Source: Cryobacterium cryoconiti
GTDB taxonomy: Bacteria; Actinomycetota; Actinomycetes; Actinomycetales; Microbacteriaceae
NCBI RefSeq assembly: GCF_004403065.1
Contig: NZ_SOHA01000042.1
Span: 1-64,000 of the forward strand
DNA length: 64,000 nucleotides
Direction of reading: 5' to 3'
Within the stretch, counting starts at the first letter, position 1. Every line of letters starts with the position of its first letter. Positions 1 through 9,440 of the stretch are shown one piece after another. Made by a program: the position numbers and the translations under genes. Under the pieces are notes generated by a model. That model searched no databases, was not told the origin of the DNA, and saw nothing but the letters and a program-made list of their open reading frames with translations.

Positions 1-96
1 GCCGGCGTCCGGCCCCGGCGCAGCGACCGCGGCCGGCAGCGCGGGTGCCGCGGCCGGCAGCGGCGGTCCCACCGTCCCCAGCGTGCGCTGGGTCAC
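1..96 (-). CDS. Start of a gene downstream of MoxR, probably DUF58 protein (partial)
   Basis: Only the first 32 codons lie in the window. A GTG start overlaps the MoxR stop codon (GTGA), so the two genes are translationally coupled. The visible N-terminus begins MTQRTLGTVG and is rich in Ala and Pro. No domain can be recognised from this piece. The DUF58 call rests on position only: MoxR ATPases of this type are almost always followed by a DUF58 (vWA-like) protein and then a transglutaminase-like membrane protein. The reading frame stays open to the window edge. Confidence 0.5.
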   Translation of the reverse strand, partial: MTQRTLGTVGPPLPAAAPALPAAVAAPGPDAG

Positions 97-1064
97 GCAG
101 CCTGCCTGTCGCTGGGCGGCGGCGTCTCCATCAGCACTCGGGCGATCACGCTGGACGCGGTGACGCCGTCGAACTCGGCCTCGGGGTCGAGCACGAGCCG
201 GTGCGCGAGCACCGCGTCGGCGAGTTCCTTGATGTCGTCGGGCACGACGTAGTGACGACCGTTGGCGGCGGCGAGGGTCTTCGCCGTGCGGATCAGGGCC
301 AGCGCCCCCCGCACGCTCACCCCCAACCGCACCTCGGAGCTCGTGCGGGTGCCGTCGATCAGCCGTGCCACGTAGTCGTTGATGGTGGCGTCCACGAACA
401 CCGTCCGGGCGAGGGCGGCGAGTTCGACGACGGTCTGTGCGGAGACCACCGGCGGCAGCGTGATCTCGTGGGCGCGGTGCCCGGCGCCCTCGAGGATCCG
501 CACCGTCGAGGCGTGGTCCGGGTAGCCGATCGAGGCCTTCATGATGAAGCGGTCGAGCTGGGCTTCGGGCAGTCGGTAGGTGCCGGCCTGTTCGATCGGG
601 TTCTGCGTGGCGATCACCATGAACGGGGCCGCAACCGGGTGGGTGACGCCGTCGGCGGTGATCTGGCCCTCCTCCATCACCTCGAGCAGCGCGGCCTGCG
701 TCTTCGGACTGGCCCGGTTGATCTCGTCGGCGAGCACGATGTTCGCGAAGATCGGACCGCGGTGGAACTCGAACGCCCCGCTCCGCTGGTCGTAGATGCT
801 GACCCCGGTGATGTCCCCGGGCAGCAGGTCGGGGGTGAACTGCACCCGGTTGCTGGTTCCCCGCACGCTCTGGGCGATGGCGCGGGCAAGCGATGTCTTG
901 CCGGTGCCGGGCACGTCTTCGAGCAGCAGGTGCCCGCCGCTGAGGAGCGCGGTGAACGACATCCGGATGACGTGGTGTTTGCCGAGCAGAACCTGCTCGA
1001 CCCCGGTCACCAGTCGGTCGAAAACGTCGGCGAACTGGGCCGCCTGCTCCGCGGTCATTGTCAT
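93..1064 (-). CDS. MoxR-family AAA+ ATPase
   Basis: A 323-residue MoxR-type AAA+ ATPase. Members act as chaperone-like ATPases, often with vWA proteins, in assembly or maturation of surface complexes. The sequence shows a Walker A (GTGKTSLARA), a Walker B with the MoxR signature LADEINRASPKTQAALLEVMEE split over about residues 110-132, sensor 1 (IATQNPIEQAGTYRLPEAQ) and the C-terminal helical lid. Length is typical. It follows the giant Ig/fn3 gene by 22 bp and is coupled by a GTGA overlap to the next gene. In the bifidobacterial PFNA cluster the equivalent gene is the AAA-ATPase member. The substrate is not known. Confidence 0.95.
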   Translation of the reverse strand: MTMTAEQAAQFADVFDRLVTGVEQVLLGKHHVIRMSFTALLSGGHLLLEDVPGTGKTSLARAIAQSVRGTSNRVQFTPDLLPGDITGVSIYDQRSGAFEFHRGPIFANIVLADEINRASPKTQAALLEVMEEGQITADGVTHPVAAPFMVIATQNPIEQAGTYRLPEAQLDRFIMKASIGYPDHASTVRILEGAGHRAHEITLPPVVSAQTVVELAALARTVFVDATINDYVARLIDGTRTSSEVRLGVSVRGALALIRTAKTLAAANGRHYVVPDDIKELADAVLAHRLVLDPEAEFDGVTASSVIARVLMETPPPSDRQAA

Positions 1065-1086
1065 GGGGTGATCACTTTCGTGGGTT

Positions 1087-4000
1087 TCATGGTGCGTAGG
1101 TATAGCTCTGATTATTCACGGTCACCGTGAGTCTCACCGATCCGGCGGGCGGTGGAGTACCCTCCGTGGCGAAACTGCAGGTGTTCGGGGAGTCGGCGGC
1201 GCGCGGGGCCACCGAAGCGTCACCAGGCACCGAGCACCGGTAGTCGGCGGGGAAGTCGTTGTTGTCCGGCCCGTTGGTCCAGCTGATCACGCCGGTCGCC
1301 GGGTTGTAGCCGAGCCCGGTCACGGTGAAGCTGACGGATGCCTCCGGCGCCGTGAGCGTGCCGGACCACGGCCCGCAGGAGCCCCAGTCGGTGCAGGCGG
1401 AGACCTGGTAGCGCACGACCTCGCCGAAGGGGAGTCCGAGCAGTTCACGCGGCCAGCCGGTCCCGCCGAAGGTCTTGTCGGAACCCGGGACGGGAGCGCC
1501 GGAGGCATCCACCGCCCGCAGTCGATAGTCACGGATGCCCGCGGACGGGCTGATCCCGTCGACACGCAGATCCCAGGCTTCTCCACGCGGCGCCATCGTG
1601 CTCGCCACGTCAGTGACGGGCCCCGGAGCCGGACGAACGAGCACGCTCGTCACGGCTGTCGACGCGCAGCCGGCCGCGTTGTACCCCCAGACCACGAAGT
1701 AGTACCGTCCGTTGTCGGTGAGCAGGTCGTCGAACACGACGCTGCTCGCCTCGCCGCCGAGAGTCTGCTGCCTGGCAACGATGCCGCCCTGGCTCGGTGC
1801 CTGCACCGCCCCCGACGCGGATACGGTGCAGGCCTGCGCACCCGTCGGAACCCGGTCGGCGTTCAGCTGTTGCACGAAATAGCCGCCGATCACGGCGCCC
1901 CGGCCATCGAACGGGTCGAAGGACACGGTCACGGCCCCGGCGGCGTCCGCAGCGGTGGCTGCTATCCCGCCGGCGCGGGCCGGCCCGAACGGCGTCGCGC
2001 TGCCGGACGCGCTCTTCCAGCCGGCCAGGGCTGGGTAAGCGTCGTTGCGGGCGCTGACGGTGAAGGGTGTGTTCACTCCGTTGGCCAGGCCCATCACGTC
2101 GACGGTGCAGGATGCCGCGCCGCAGTCCGGTCCGGTGGCGCTGACCTCCGGCGCCGCGACGCCGTTCGCGGTGACGACGTAGCCGCGCATCGCGGTTCCG
2201 CCGCCGGCCGGAGCGACGGTGTTCCAGCGCAGGCGCAGCCCGCCGTCGAGCGGCTCGGCCACCAGTCCCGTGGGTGCGGACGGGATCGAATCGGACCAGA
2301 CCCGATCGCCGAGAACGGTCGGCGTCGACAGGCCGATCGTGTTCCGGGCGGCGACGGAGAGCCGGAGCGCGTTGTTCTGACCGTTGCCGGGCGTCGCCAC
2401 CTCGCAGGCCGTGGCCTGGCAGAGGGAGGTGCCGACCACGGCACCCGACGCGGCATCCCGCAGTGTGATCTCGAAGCCCGTGATGGCCGAGTTGTTGAAG
2501 GCGCCGGCGTTGAACGAGACCGAGAGGGTGCGGTCCGCGAAGCCTGTGACGCGCAGGCTGGACACCGGGTCCGGCTTGTCCTGAACCGACACGCGCACCG
2601 TGCCCCAGGCGTAGCGGCTCGGGTCGTTGGTCGCGTCGGCCACCTGGTATTGCAGGTTCAGGTCGGTCGCAGCGGCGTCCGCCGACACCGTGACCGTCAG
2701 CCTGCTGTTGTCGGCGCTGGGCGTGACGCTGACCCCGTCCGGGACGCGGCCGCCGTCCAGCCCTCGCACGGCGAGCACGCGGAGCGGCACCGCCGGGAAG
2801 GGGTTGGTTGCGCCGTCGTTCGCGAGCACCTCGACGACGGTCGTGCGTCCGCGCGGGGCGACGGCGGCATCCGCCTGCGGGATCGCGACGGGCCGGGTGG
2901 AGGCGACCACGCCGAGGTCGATCCGGCCGGCGCGACCGTCGTTGAGGTCGTCCCGCACACCGATCGTGATGGAGCTCCGCGCACCCTTCGCAGTGGATTC
3001 CGCGGCACGCAGCGTGAGCGTCTGGCCGTCCAGCGTGTAGCTGAAACCGACCGGGCGCGGGTCGAGCACGGTGTACGCCAGCTCGGCCTGGTCCTTCGGA
3101 TACGGGTAGCTGGTGAGCTTGGTGAGGTCGATGACCTTCTCCTGGCCCGGCTCGACGTCGAGCACGGCGCCGCCGAACGCCGGAGGCTGGTTCTCACGGG
3201 GCGTGACGAGGATGGGCAGCACGATGGTGGCCGTGCGGCCGGAGGCATCCGCCGCCCCTGACCCGTCGGTCACCTCGAAGGAGATGGAGGCCGGACCGAA
3301 GTACTTGTCGGCGCTCGTGAAGGCGAGGCTGGTGTCACTGCCGACCAGAGCCGCACCATCGGAATGGGTGGCCTGCACGAGGCTCTTGTCGGTGAGCCGC
3401 ACCTTCTTGCCGCCGACCGCGACCACGTAGTCGTTGATGTCGATGGTCAGCAGCGACTCGCTCCGCACGGTGAGCGCGGGTACCCCCCGGCGCACCTGGG
3501 GCAGGGCGTCGTCCGACCCGGGAACCCAGATGAACGCGTAGGACACGATGCTCGCGTCTTCCGGGTGGGCGACCGCGAACGGGATGATCTGGCTGGCCGC
3601 ACCCACCGTGACGCGGATGCGCCGGGCGGGCGTGATCTCGGCGACCGGTGCGAAGCGGTCGGGCACCGTCAGATCCAGTTCACTGGCCGGGCCCTCGGCG
3701 AAGAAGACGTTGGCCAGCACGTCGACGTCGACCGTGCGCGCCTCGAGCACGTCGGAGAGAGCCACGTGGGTGTCGCGCGCGTCCGGTCGCGAGCGGGGCG
3801 CATCCTCCTGCACCACGACGGTGAGGAAGGTCGAACTCGTGCCGCCGCGCTCGTTCTGGATCGCGTAGATGAAACCGTAGCGGCCCTCTGTCGGCGGTGC
3901 CGTCACGGCCACGGTGTCGCCGTCGACGACGGCGCTGCCCGCATCGGTGCCGGAGTCGCCGCTCCCCTCGACGCCCGTGATGCTCAGCGTGCCGCCGTCG

Positions 4001-7000
4001 GGATCGGAGTCGTTGCCGAGCACGCGCACGGCCACGGTGCTGCCGGGGCGCACCACGACCTCGTCCGGCGCGGCGACCGGGTTGCGGGCGCCGTCGAGGC
4101 GTGGGCTGATACCGACCCGGACCGTGCCGACGGCCCTGGCCCCGAGCGCGTCGACCACGGAGTAGGTGAACGTGTCCGTTCCGGCCGAGTATTCCCCGGC
4201 CGTGTAGGAGAGTGAGTCGGTTCCCGTGACCGAGACGGTGCCCTTCTCGGGGCTGGACTCCTGGCCCACCAATTGCACGGAGTCGCCGTCGGGGTCGATG
4301 CCGGACAGCGGGATCGGGATGCTCACGGTGTCGCCGGCGAGCACGCGCGCGGTCACGGTCTTCGGCACGGGGGCGCTGTTGGAGGTCGGGTCGGCCTCAC
4401 GCACCGCGATGCTGACCTCGGCGTTGGCGAACTGGCCGTCCGGGGCGTTCACTCGGTAGACGGCGGTGACGTTGCCGGCCGTGTCCGGCGCCAGGAACCG
4501 CAGCACGCTGCCCGAGACGAACAGCAGGCCGCCGCCGGACGGGAGCTCGGTCGCGAGCGCCGGGGCGAGGGTCAACGGGTCCCCGTCGGGGTGCTCATCG
4601 TTCGCGAGCACGGGAATGTCGATGGCGTCGCCGACCCGCACGGAGATGGTGTCCGGCACGGCGATGGGAGCCTGTTTCTGCGCCGGCGGCGGGATCTCGA
4701 TCACGGTCACTGTGCCGACGGCTTCGGCCAGGCCGTTGCTGACCCGGTAGCCGAAGACTGCCGTGCCGCCGTCGAGCGGTTTGGTCAGGGTCACCCGCAG
4801 GATGCGCTGGTCGAGGATCTCGATCCGCATCCCACTGTCGGCGGGGACATCCGTCGTGCCGGTCACCAGCAGCACTCCGCCGGCCGGGTCGGAGTCCGAG
4901 GCGAGAACGTCCACCAGGGTGGCCTGCTGGCCGCGGATGAAGGCGGTGTGCGGCACCGTGATCGGCGGGGTGTTCGCGTCGGGCGCGGCCGTCACCTGGA
5001 CCCGGATGCGTCCGGTGGCGGTGAGTTCGCCATCCGTCACCGCGTACTCGATCTCGTGAACGCCCACCACGCTGCTCTGCAGCCGGAACGTTCCGGCGTC
5101 GAAGTCGGCGACGACATCGACCTCGGGTTTGGCCGGCACACTGCTCAGGCGCAGCGGCGCCGACCCACCGCGCACGTGTTCGAGCGGTGAGACGGTCACC
5201 TCGCTGCCCGCGGTCGCCAGCACGACGAAGGCCTCGGCGACGATGGGCACCGACCCGCGCGGGCGCACCATGACCGCGAGGGTGCCCGAACCGGACAACC
5301 GGCCGTCGGAGACGGTCAGGCCGACGGTTTTCGCGCCGCCGCCGGAATCACCGTCCGTGTAGACGACGGATCCGGCAGGGGTGAAGCTGACCCGGTCGGG
5401 TTCCGGCGTGGTCGCGGCAGCCAGGTAGAACGGGTCGCCGTCCGGGTCGATCCAGTCGCCGAGCACGGCGGTGGTGACCCGCCCGCCGGCGTGCACGGTG
5501 GTGTTCGTCGTGCGCGCCTGCACGGGTGCGGCATTTTCCTCCGGGCCCCGCACCGTGACGGTGACGGTGGCGGAGGCGCTGCCGCCCCGCCCGTCGTTGA
5601 TGGTGTAGTCGAAGGCCAGGCTGCCGGATGCCTCCGGTGCGAGGGTCAGCTGCACCTGCTGGGTGTCCGCCACGAGCTCGAGCCGCCCGTCCGCGGCGGG
5701 CAGGTCGGTGACTGATTCGATCACCAGCACGTCGCCGTTGGGATCGAAGTCGTTGAGCAGCACAGGCAGCGTCACCGTGCGCCCCGGCCTGCCGCCGAAA
5801 TCGTCGTCGACGGCGACCGGCGGCACCTGTGCCTTCTCGTATTCGGGCGTGCTGTCGTCCGTGGTCTGCTCGACCTGCTGCTGATCCTCCTCCGTGTCGA
5901 TCAGGTCGGCCCAGTTGTCGATCAGTTCGTTGTCCTGCTGCACCGCCCAGGACGCGCCGTTGCGGGCGTCGTTCAGCACCAGTCCGGAGCCGTTCCGCCG
6001 GAAGGCGAGCCGGGCATCACCCACCACCCCGGACAGCGTGGCCGTGTTGGCGTCGACGGATGCTGCTCCGCCGCCCGCGGTGCCGGCATCCTCTCCGCAG
6101 TCGCGCCACACGGTGCCGTCCGACCAGGCCGCGTGGGCGCAGGAACCGTCCAGCACCGGGGCGGCGGCGTCGCCGTTCCGGCCGGTGACGAGCGTGCTCA
6201 GCCGGCCGCCCGCGACGGGAACCGAGACGAGCCCTTCCCGGTGGGCGACGAGGACGCGGTCGCCGGTGAGGCTCGGCTCGGCCAGGATCGGATCGTCGGC
6301 GGCTCGGATGCTCCCGGACAGGTCGTCCTCGCCCTCGGCGTGGAAGACTCGCCGGGTCGACGCGTTCAGCAGCGCCCAGCGGCCGTCGACGCTGGTCAGC
6401 TGGTAGCGGTCATCCGGTTCGCCCGCCGCCACCACGACGGTGCTGGTGATGGTGTCGCTGGTGAGGAGATCGACCCGGGCGAGCTCGCCGGTGGCGGGTG
6501 TGAAGGCGAAGAGCACCCCGGCGTCATCCATGCTGATCACCGAGCCGGCGCCGAAGGCCAGCATCGGCTCAGCGGTGCTGTCGAATCCGGACAGCTGGTT
6601 CGCGGCCACGTTCCAGACGTCGCCGTCCGCGGTGATCACCGCGCGGTCGCCCGCCAGGATGACCGACGCGGCTTCCGGCGGCAGCGCCACGCTGTCGGCC
6701 ACCTCCGCGGTGGCGGGGTCAAGGATGTCGAGGGCGCTGTTGCCGCGGTCCAGCACCAGAACGGTGGCACCCTGCTGCACCACGTCGAGGCTGGCGCTGC
6801 CGGCGGTGACGACCGTGTTGAGTTCGAACACGGCCGTATTCGCCCGTCCGACCACCTGCCGGGCCTCGTTCGTCACCCAGACTGCCGCGTCACCGAGGTC
6901 CAGCCGTTGCGCGGTGTAGCCGCCCGAAACCACGGCCAGAGTGGCGACGACGGCGACCACCAGGGTTGCACTGAGAGTGGTGGCGAACAGTGACCGGTGG

Positions 7001-7023
7001 GTGGCGAGCCAGCGACGGATCAT
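1087..7023 (-). CDS. Giant membrane-anchored Ig-like / fibronectin type III surface protein
   Basis: About 1978 residues. The ATG chosen overlaps the kinase stop (ATGA); an in-frame ATG 17 codons upstream lies inside the kinase gene and is less likely. One transmembrane helix (about residues 12-34) follows a short basic N-terminus, so the rest is extracytoplasmic. Residues about 40-370 look like a beta-propeller (VLVLDRGNSALDIL and similar). An acidic linker follows, then a series of bacterial Ig/cadherin-like units marked by VLLNDFDPNGD, VLANDEHPDGD and VLGNDSDPDGG. The last 550 residues or so contain four to five fn3-like modules (PSAPTGL, PGPVTDV). Next to the kinase it corresponds to the Fn3 member of the PFNA cluster. 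A role in adhesion or sensing is inference. Confidence 0.92.
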   Translation of the reverse strand: MIRRWLATHRSLFATTLSATLVVAVVATLAVVSGGYTAQRLDLGDAAVWVTNEARQVVGRANTAVFELNTVVTAGSASLDVVQQGATVLVLDRGNSALDILDPATAEVADSVALPPEAASVILAGDRAVITADGDVWNVAANQLSGFDSTAEPMLAFGAGSVISMDDAGVLFAFTPATGELARVDLLTSDTITSTVVVAAGEPDDRYQLTSVDGRWALLNASTRRVFHAEGEDDLSGSIRAADDPILAEPSLTGDRVLVAHREGLVSVPVAGGRLSTLVTGRNGDAAAPVLDGSCAHAAWSDGTVWRDCGEDAGTAGGGAASVDANTATLSGVVGDARLAFRRNGSGLVLNDARNGASWAVQQDNELIDNWADLIDTEEDQQQVEQTTDDSTPEYEKAQVPPVAVDDDFGGRPGRTVTLPVLLNDFDPNGDVLVIESVTDLPAADGRLELVADTQQVQLTLAPEASGSLAFDYTINDGRGGSASATVTVTVRGPEENAAPVQARTTNTTVHAGGRVTTAVLGDWIDPDGDPFYLAAATTPEPDRVSFTPAGSVVYTDGDSGGGAKTVGLTVSDGRLSGSGTLAVMVRPRGSVPIVAEAFVVLATAGSEVTVSPLEHVRGGSAPLRLSSVPAKPEVDVVADFDAGTFRLQSSVVGVHEIEYAVTDGELTATGRIRVQVTAAPDANTPPITVPHTAFIRGQQATLVDVLASDSDPAGGVLLVTGTTDVPADSGMRIEILDQRILRVTLTKPLDGGTAVFGYRVSNGLAEAVGTVTVIEIPPPAQKQAPIAVPDTISVRVGDAIDIPVLANDEHPDGDPLTLAPALATELPSGGGLLFVSGSVLRFLAPDTAGNVTAVYRVNAPDGQFANAEVSIAVREADPTSNSAPVPKTVTARVLAGDTVSIPIPLSGIDPDGDSVQLVGQESSPEKGTVSVTGTDSLSYTAGEYSAGTDTFTYSVVDALGARAVGTVRVGISPRLDGARNPVAAPDEVVVRPGSTVAVRVLGNDSDPDGGTLSITGVEGSGDSGTDAGSAVVDGDTVAVTAPPTEGRYGFIYAIQNERGGTSSTFLTVVVQEDAPRSRPDARDTHVALSDVLEARTVDVDVLANVFFAEGPASELDLTVPDRFAPVAEITPARRIRVTVGAASQIIPFAVAHPEDASIVSYAFIWVPGSDDALPQVRRGVPALTVRSESLLTIDINDYVVAVGGKKVRLTDKSLVQATHSDGAALVGSDTSLAFTSADKYFGPASISFEVTDGSGAADASGRTATIVLPILVTPRENQPPAFGGAVLDVEPGQEKVIDLTKLTSYPYPKDQAELAYTVLDPRPVGFSYTLDGQTLTLRAAESTAKGARSSITIGVRDDLNDGRAGRIDLGVVASTRPVAIPQADAAVAPRGRTTVVEVLANDGATNPFPAVPLRVLAVRGLDGGRVPDGVSVTPSADNSRLTVTVSADAAATDLNLQYQVADATNDPSRYAWGTVRVSVQDKPDPVSSLRVTGFADRTLSVSFNAGAFNNSAITGFEITLRDAASGAVVGTSLCQATACEVATPGNGQNNALRLSVAARNTIGLSTPTVLGDRVWSDSIPSAPTGLVAEPLDGGLRLRWNTVAPAGGGTAMRGYVVTANGVAAPEVSATGPDCGAASCTVDVMGLANGVNTPFTVSARNDAYPALAGWKSASGSATPFGPARAGGIAATAADAAGAVTVSFDPFDGRGAVIGGYFVQQLNADRVPTGAQACTVSASGAVQAPSQGGIVARQQTLGGEASSVVFDDLLTDNGRYYFVVWGYNAAGCASTAVTSVLVRPAPGPVTDVASTMAPRGEAWDLRVDGISPSAGIRDYRLRAVDASGAPVPGSDKTFGGTGWPRELLGLPFGEVVRYQVSACTDWGSCGPWSGTLTAPEASVSFTVTGLGYNPATGVISWTNGPDNNDFPADYRCSVPGDASVAPRAADSPNTCSFATEGTPPPAGSVRLTVTVNNQSYTYAP

Positions 7024-8471
7024 TGATCGGCGCCAGTCCCGGTCTGCGTACCGGCGGGTGCGCTGTCCACGCACTTCTCGCCGCTGGGCTCCCCGCTCTT
7101 GCCGTCCCGGTTCACGGCGACGGTCGCGCAGACCCGCGCCCGGCCCTGCGGGTCGACCGTGAATTCCGTTCCGCGCTGGATGCTGCTCTCGCCGGTGCGC
7201 AGGGTCACCACGTAGTTGTCGCCGTCCCGCACACCGGGATCGGACCAGGTGAACCTGGCCGTTCCGGAGCGGAGCTCACCGGTCAGATCGCTGACCCCGG
7301 GGATCTCGGTGCCGGTCTGGCGTACCAGCACGGACGCCGCCGTACCGGCCAGACCCAGGATGACGGCCGCGGCGGCCACCAGCCCCCAGACCGTGAGCAG
7401 GCGCCGCCGCGCCCTCGGCGCGGTGGTCACGGTGACGCCCGGAGTGCCCGTGCCGGCCCGTCCGGACGTCGCCGACCGGGTGCCCCGGCTGCTGGCCGGT
7501 GCCTTCCGGCGGCGACGCGGGGCGCTGTACGCGTCGACGGAGTTGACACCCGTGATGCGGGTGCGGTCGTCCTCATCGTCGACGGACTCCATCGCCCAGC
7601 CGTCTCGCGCCACCTCGAGCGGCGTCTGGGCGAGACCGAGTTCGGCCTCGACCGATTGGAGCTCGCGGATGAGCTCCAGCACACTTCCCTGGCGCAGTTC
7701 CGGCCGCCGGGACATGGACCTGGTCAGGATCGCCTCCAGCCGGTCCGGCACGTCGGCGCGGTTCAGCGGCGGGATGCGGGCCTTGTTGATCCGGGCCATC
7801 ATCGCCGCGGAACCGTTCTCGATCCCGGGCAGTTCGAACGGTGAACGTCCGGCCAGGAGCGAGTAGAGCGTGGCGCCGAGCGACCACACCTCCGCGGCGA
7901 CCGATCCCGAGATCTCGCCGAGGAGGACTTCAGGGGCAGACCACGGAATCGAGAGTCCCACGGCGTCGGATCGTTCGGCCTCGCCGAGGGTGGCCGCGAT
8001 CCCGAAGTCGGAGAGCACCGGGTGCCCATACGCGGTCACCAGGATGTTGGACGGTTTCAGGTCCCGGTGCAGAACGCCGGCCTGGTGGGCGGTCTCGACG
8101 GCGCTGGCGATTTTCACACCGATTCGCAGGGTCTCCGGAACCGGCAGCGGTTGCACGCGATAGCGCTGGCTCAGGGTCGAGGAACAGTACTCCATCACGA
8201 GGTACGGACGCCCGTCCGCGGAGACGCTCGCCTGGAAGACCGTCAGGATCGACGGGTGCGAGCTCAGCTGCGCCATCAGGTTCGCCTCGGCCTGGAAGAG
8301 CTGGCGTACGTGGTCGTTGACGATCTCGGCGAGGAGCACCTTGACGGCGACCTGGCGCCTCGGCATGTTCTGCTCGTACAGGAACACGTCGGCGAAACCG
8401 CCGGATCCGAGCAGCCGCAGATAGGAGAATCCCGGCAGGTTCGGCGGCGTCGAGGGTAAGCGCCGTGCCAT
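7020..8471 (-). CDS. Transmembrane serine/threonine protein kinase (Pkb2-like)
   Basis: 483 residues. The N-terminal Hanks-type kinase domain (about 15-280) has the glycine loop GSGGFADVF, catalytic Lys44 in VAVKVLL, HRDLKPSN and DFG, all intact, so it should be active. A basic juxtamembrane region follows, then one membrane helix (about 352-375, starting VWGLVAAAAVILGLAG) and an extracytoplasmic tail of about 105 residues ending in an fn3-like fold (FTWSDPGVRDGDNYVVTL). There are no PASTA repeats, unlike PknB. The gene overlaps the giant fn3 gene by 4 bp, which fits a receptor kinase working with that surface protein. PP2C and FHA partners lie just upstream. This is the organisation of bifidobacterial Pkb2. 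Confidence 0.95.
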   Translation of the reverse strand: MARRLPSTPPNLPGFSYLRLLGSGGFADVFLYEQNMPRRQVAVKVLLAEIVNDHVRQLFQAEANLMAQLSSHPSILTVFQASVSADGRPYLVMEYCSSTLSQRYRVQPLPVPETLRIGVKIASAVETAHQAGVLHRDLKPSNILVTAYGHPVLSDFGIAATLGEAERSDAVGLSIPWSAPEVLLGEISGSVAAEVWSLGATLYSLLAGRSPFELPGIENGSAAMMARINKARIPPLNRADVPDRLEAILTRSMSRRPELRQGSVLELIRELQSVEAELGLAQTPLEVARDGWAMESVDDEDDRTRITGVNSVDAYSAPRRRRKAPASSRGTRSATSGRAGTGTPGVTVTTAPRARRRLLTVWGLVAAAAVILGLAGTAASVLVRQTGTEIPGVSDLTGELRSGTARFTWSDPGVRDGDNYVVTLRTGESSIQRGTEFTVDPQGRARVCATVAVNRDGKSGEPSGEKCVDSAPAGTQTGTGADQ

Positions 8472-8543
8472 GTCGCCTCCCGGTACCGTCGATGCGTGTC
8501 AAACGTGTGAACAGGCGCACGTCGACCGGGTGACTCGACGGGC

Positions 8544-8561
8544 GCCCCTAATTTTAGGGGC
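8544..8561. terminator. Perfect 8-bp hairpin between phosphatase and kinase genes
   Basis: GCCCCTAA and TTAGGGGC are separated by two bases. It lies in the 134-bp gap between the PP2C stop and the kinase start, downstream of a second hairpin. No T-tract follows on either strand, so it may be a weak terminator, a processing site or a protein-binding palindrome. Confidence 0.5.
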
Positions 8562-8588
8562 CTGCCGACGTTCAGGAGCGTGCCCGCC

Positions 8589-8615
8589 GTTGGGGTGGCG
8601 GGAAACTACCCCAAC
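8589..8615. terminator. Hairpin overlapping the PP2C stop codon
   Basis: Arms GTTGGGGT and ACCCCAAC are perfect over 8 bp around an 11-base loop. The PP2C stop codon lies inside the structure. With the second hairpin 28 bp further on, it could lower read-through from the FHA-PP2C pair into the kinase genes. Confidence 0.5.
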
Positions 8616-9412
8616 TCTGGGGGTACGGCGTCGCCGACGGCGAGAACGTCCAGCACGATCACGGTGACGTTGTCGCGACCGCCGTTGTCGAGCGCGGCCT
8701 CCAGGAGAGCCTTGGCCGCGTCATCCGCTCGCGGGTTGGAGATCAGGAAATGACGGATGCCGTACGCCGTGAGTTCCTTGGTCAGGCCGTCGGAGCAGAT
8801 CAGGAGCCGCATCCCGGCCTGCAGGGGGCGAATGCGGTAATCGGGCACCGGCGGTTCGTGGAACCCGACCGCACGGGTGACGATGTTGCCGTGCGGGTGC
8901 ACATCGGCCTCGTCCCGCGTGATCCGGCCGGCGTCGACGAGCTCCTGGACCACGGAGTGATCGGTGGTGATCTGCTCCAGCACGCCTGAGGTGAGCTGGT
9001 AGACCCGGGAATCGCCGATGTTGAACACGATCCACTGCGGCACTCCGGAGACGACGGCCAGCGCCGCTCCCGTGACGGTGGTTCCGGTGCCGAGGTCGGT
9101 CACGCCCTCGCCGGAGGCCATGTCCACGACCGAGCGGCTGAGCGCGTCGTTGATCTGCTGCGCCTCGACGTGGTCCGTGCCGGCGAGTTCGGCCAGCCGG
9201 GTGACGACGGCGGCGCTGGCGACGTCGCCGGCGGAGTGCCCGCCCATCCCGTCGGCGACCGAGAAGACGGGAATTTCCGAGACGAGGCTGTCTTCGTTGA
9301 TCTGCCTGCGGTGACCGGTGTCGGTCAGCGCCGCCCAGGCCAGGGTCACGGTCTTCTGCACCGTTGGAAGGAGGACGGTGGAACCGGTTGAGCCTTGACC
9401 AATCTGGGTCAC
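8606..9412 (-). CDS. PP2C-family Ser/Thr phosphatase (PrpC/PstP-like)
   Basis: 268 residues from a GTG start (VTQIGQGSTG) preceded at 7 bp by GGAAGG. A longer reading frame upstream of it overlaps the FHA gene and lacks family similarity. PP2C metal-site motifs are present: NEDS near residue 43, VADGMGGHSAGDVAS, NIGDSRVYQL, LLICSDGLT and DNVTVIV. It is a soluble phosphatase with no membrane helix, unlike mycobacterial PstP. It should reverse phosphorylation by the kinase encoded downstream. The FHA gene ends 28 bp upstream, so the two are probably cotranscribed. Confidence 0.95.
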   Translation of the reverse strand: MTQIGQGSTGSTVLLPTVQKTVTLAWAALTDTGHRRQINEDSLVSEIPVFSVADGMGGHSAGDVASAAVVTRLAELAGTDHVEAQQINDALSRSVVDMASGEGVTDLGTGTTVTGAALAVVSGVPQWIVFNIGDSRVYQLTSGVLEQITTDHSVVQELVDAGRITRDEADVHPHGNIVTRAVGFHEPPVPDYRIRPLQAGMRLLICSDGLTKELTAYGIRHFLISNPRADDAAKALLEAALDNGGRDNVTVIVLDVLAVGDAVPPELG

Positions 9413-9440
9413 GGTTGTGCCTTCCGAAATTGCCGAGCGA

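Noticed and set aside
45-1130. Long plus-strand open frame opposite the MoxR gene
   Set aside because: It is antisense to a gene with complete AAA+ motifs and has His/Arg/Gly-rich sequence typical of a shadow frame in high-GC DNA.
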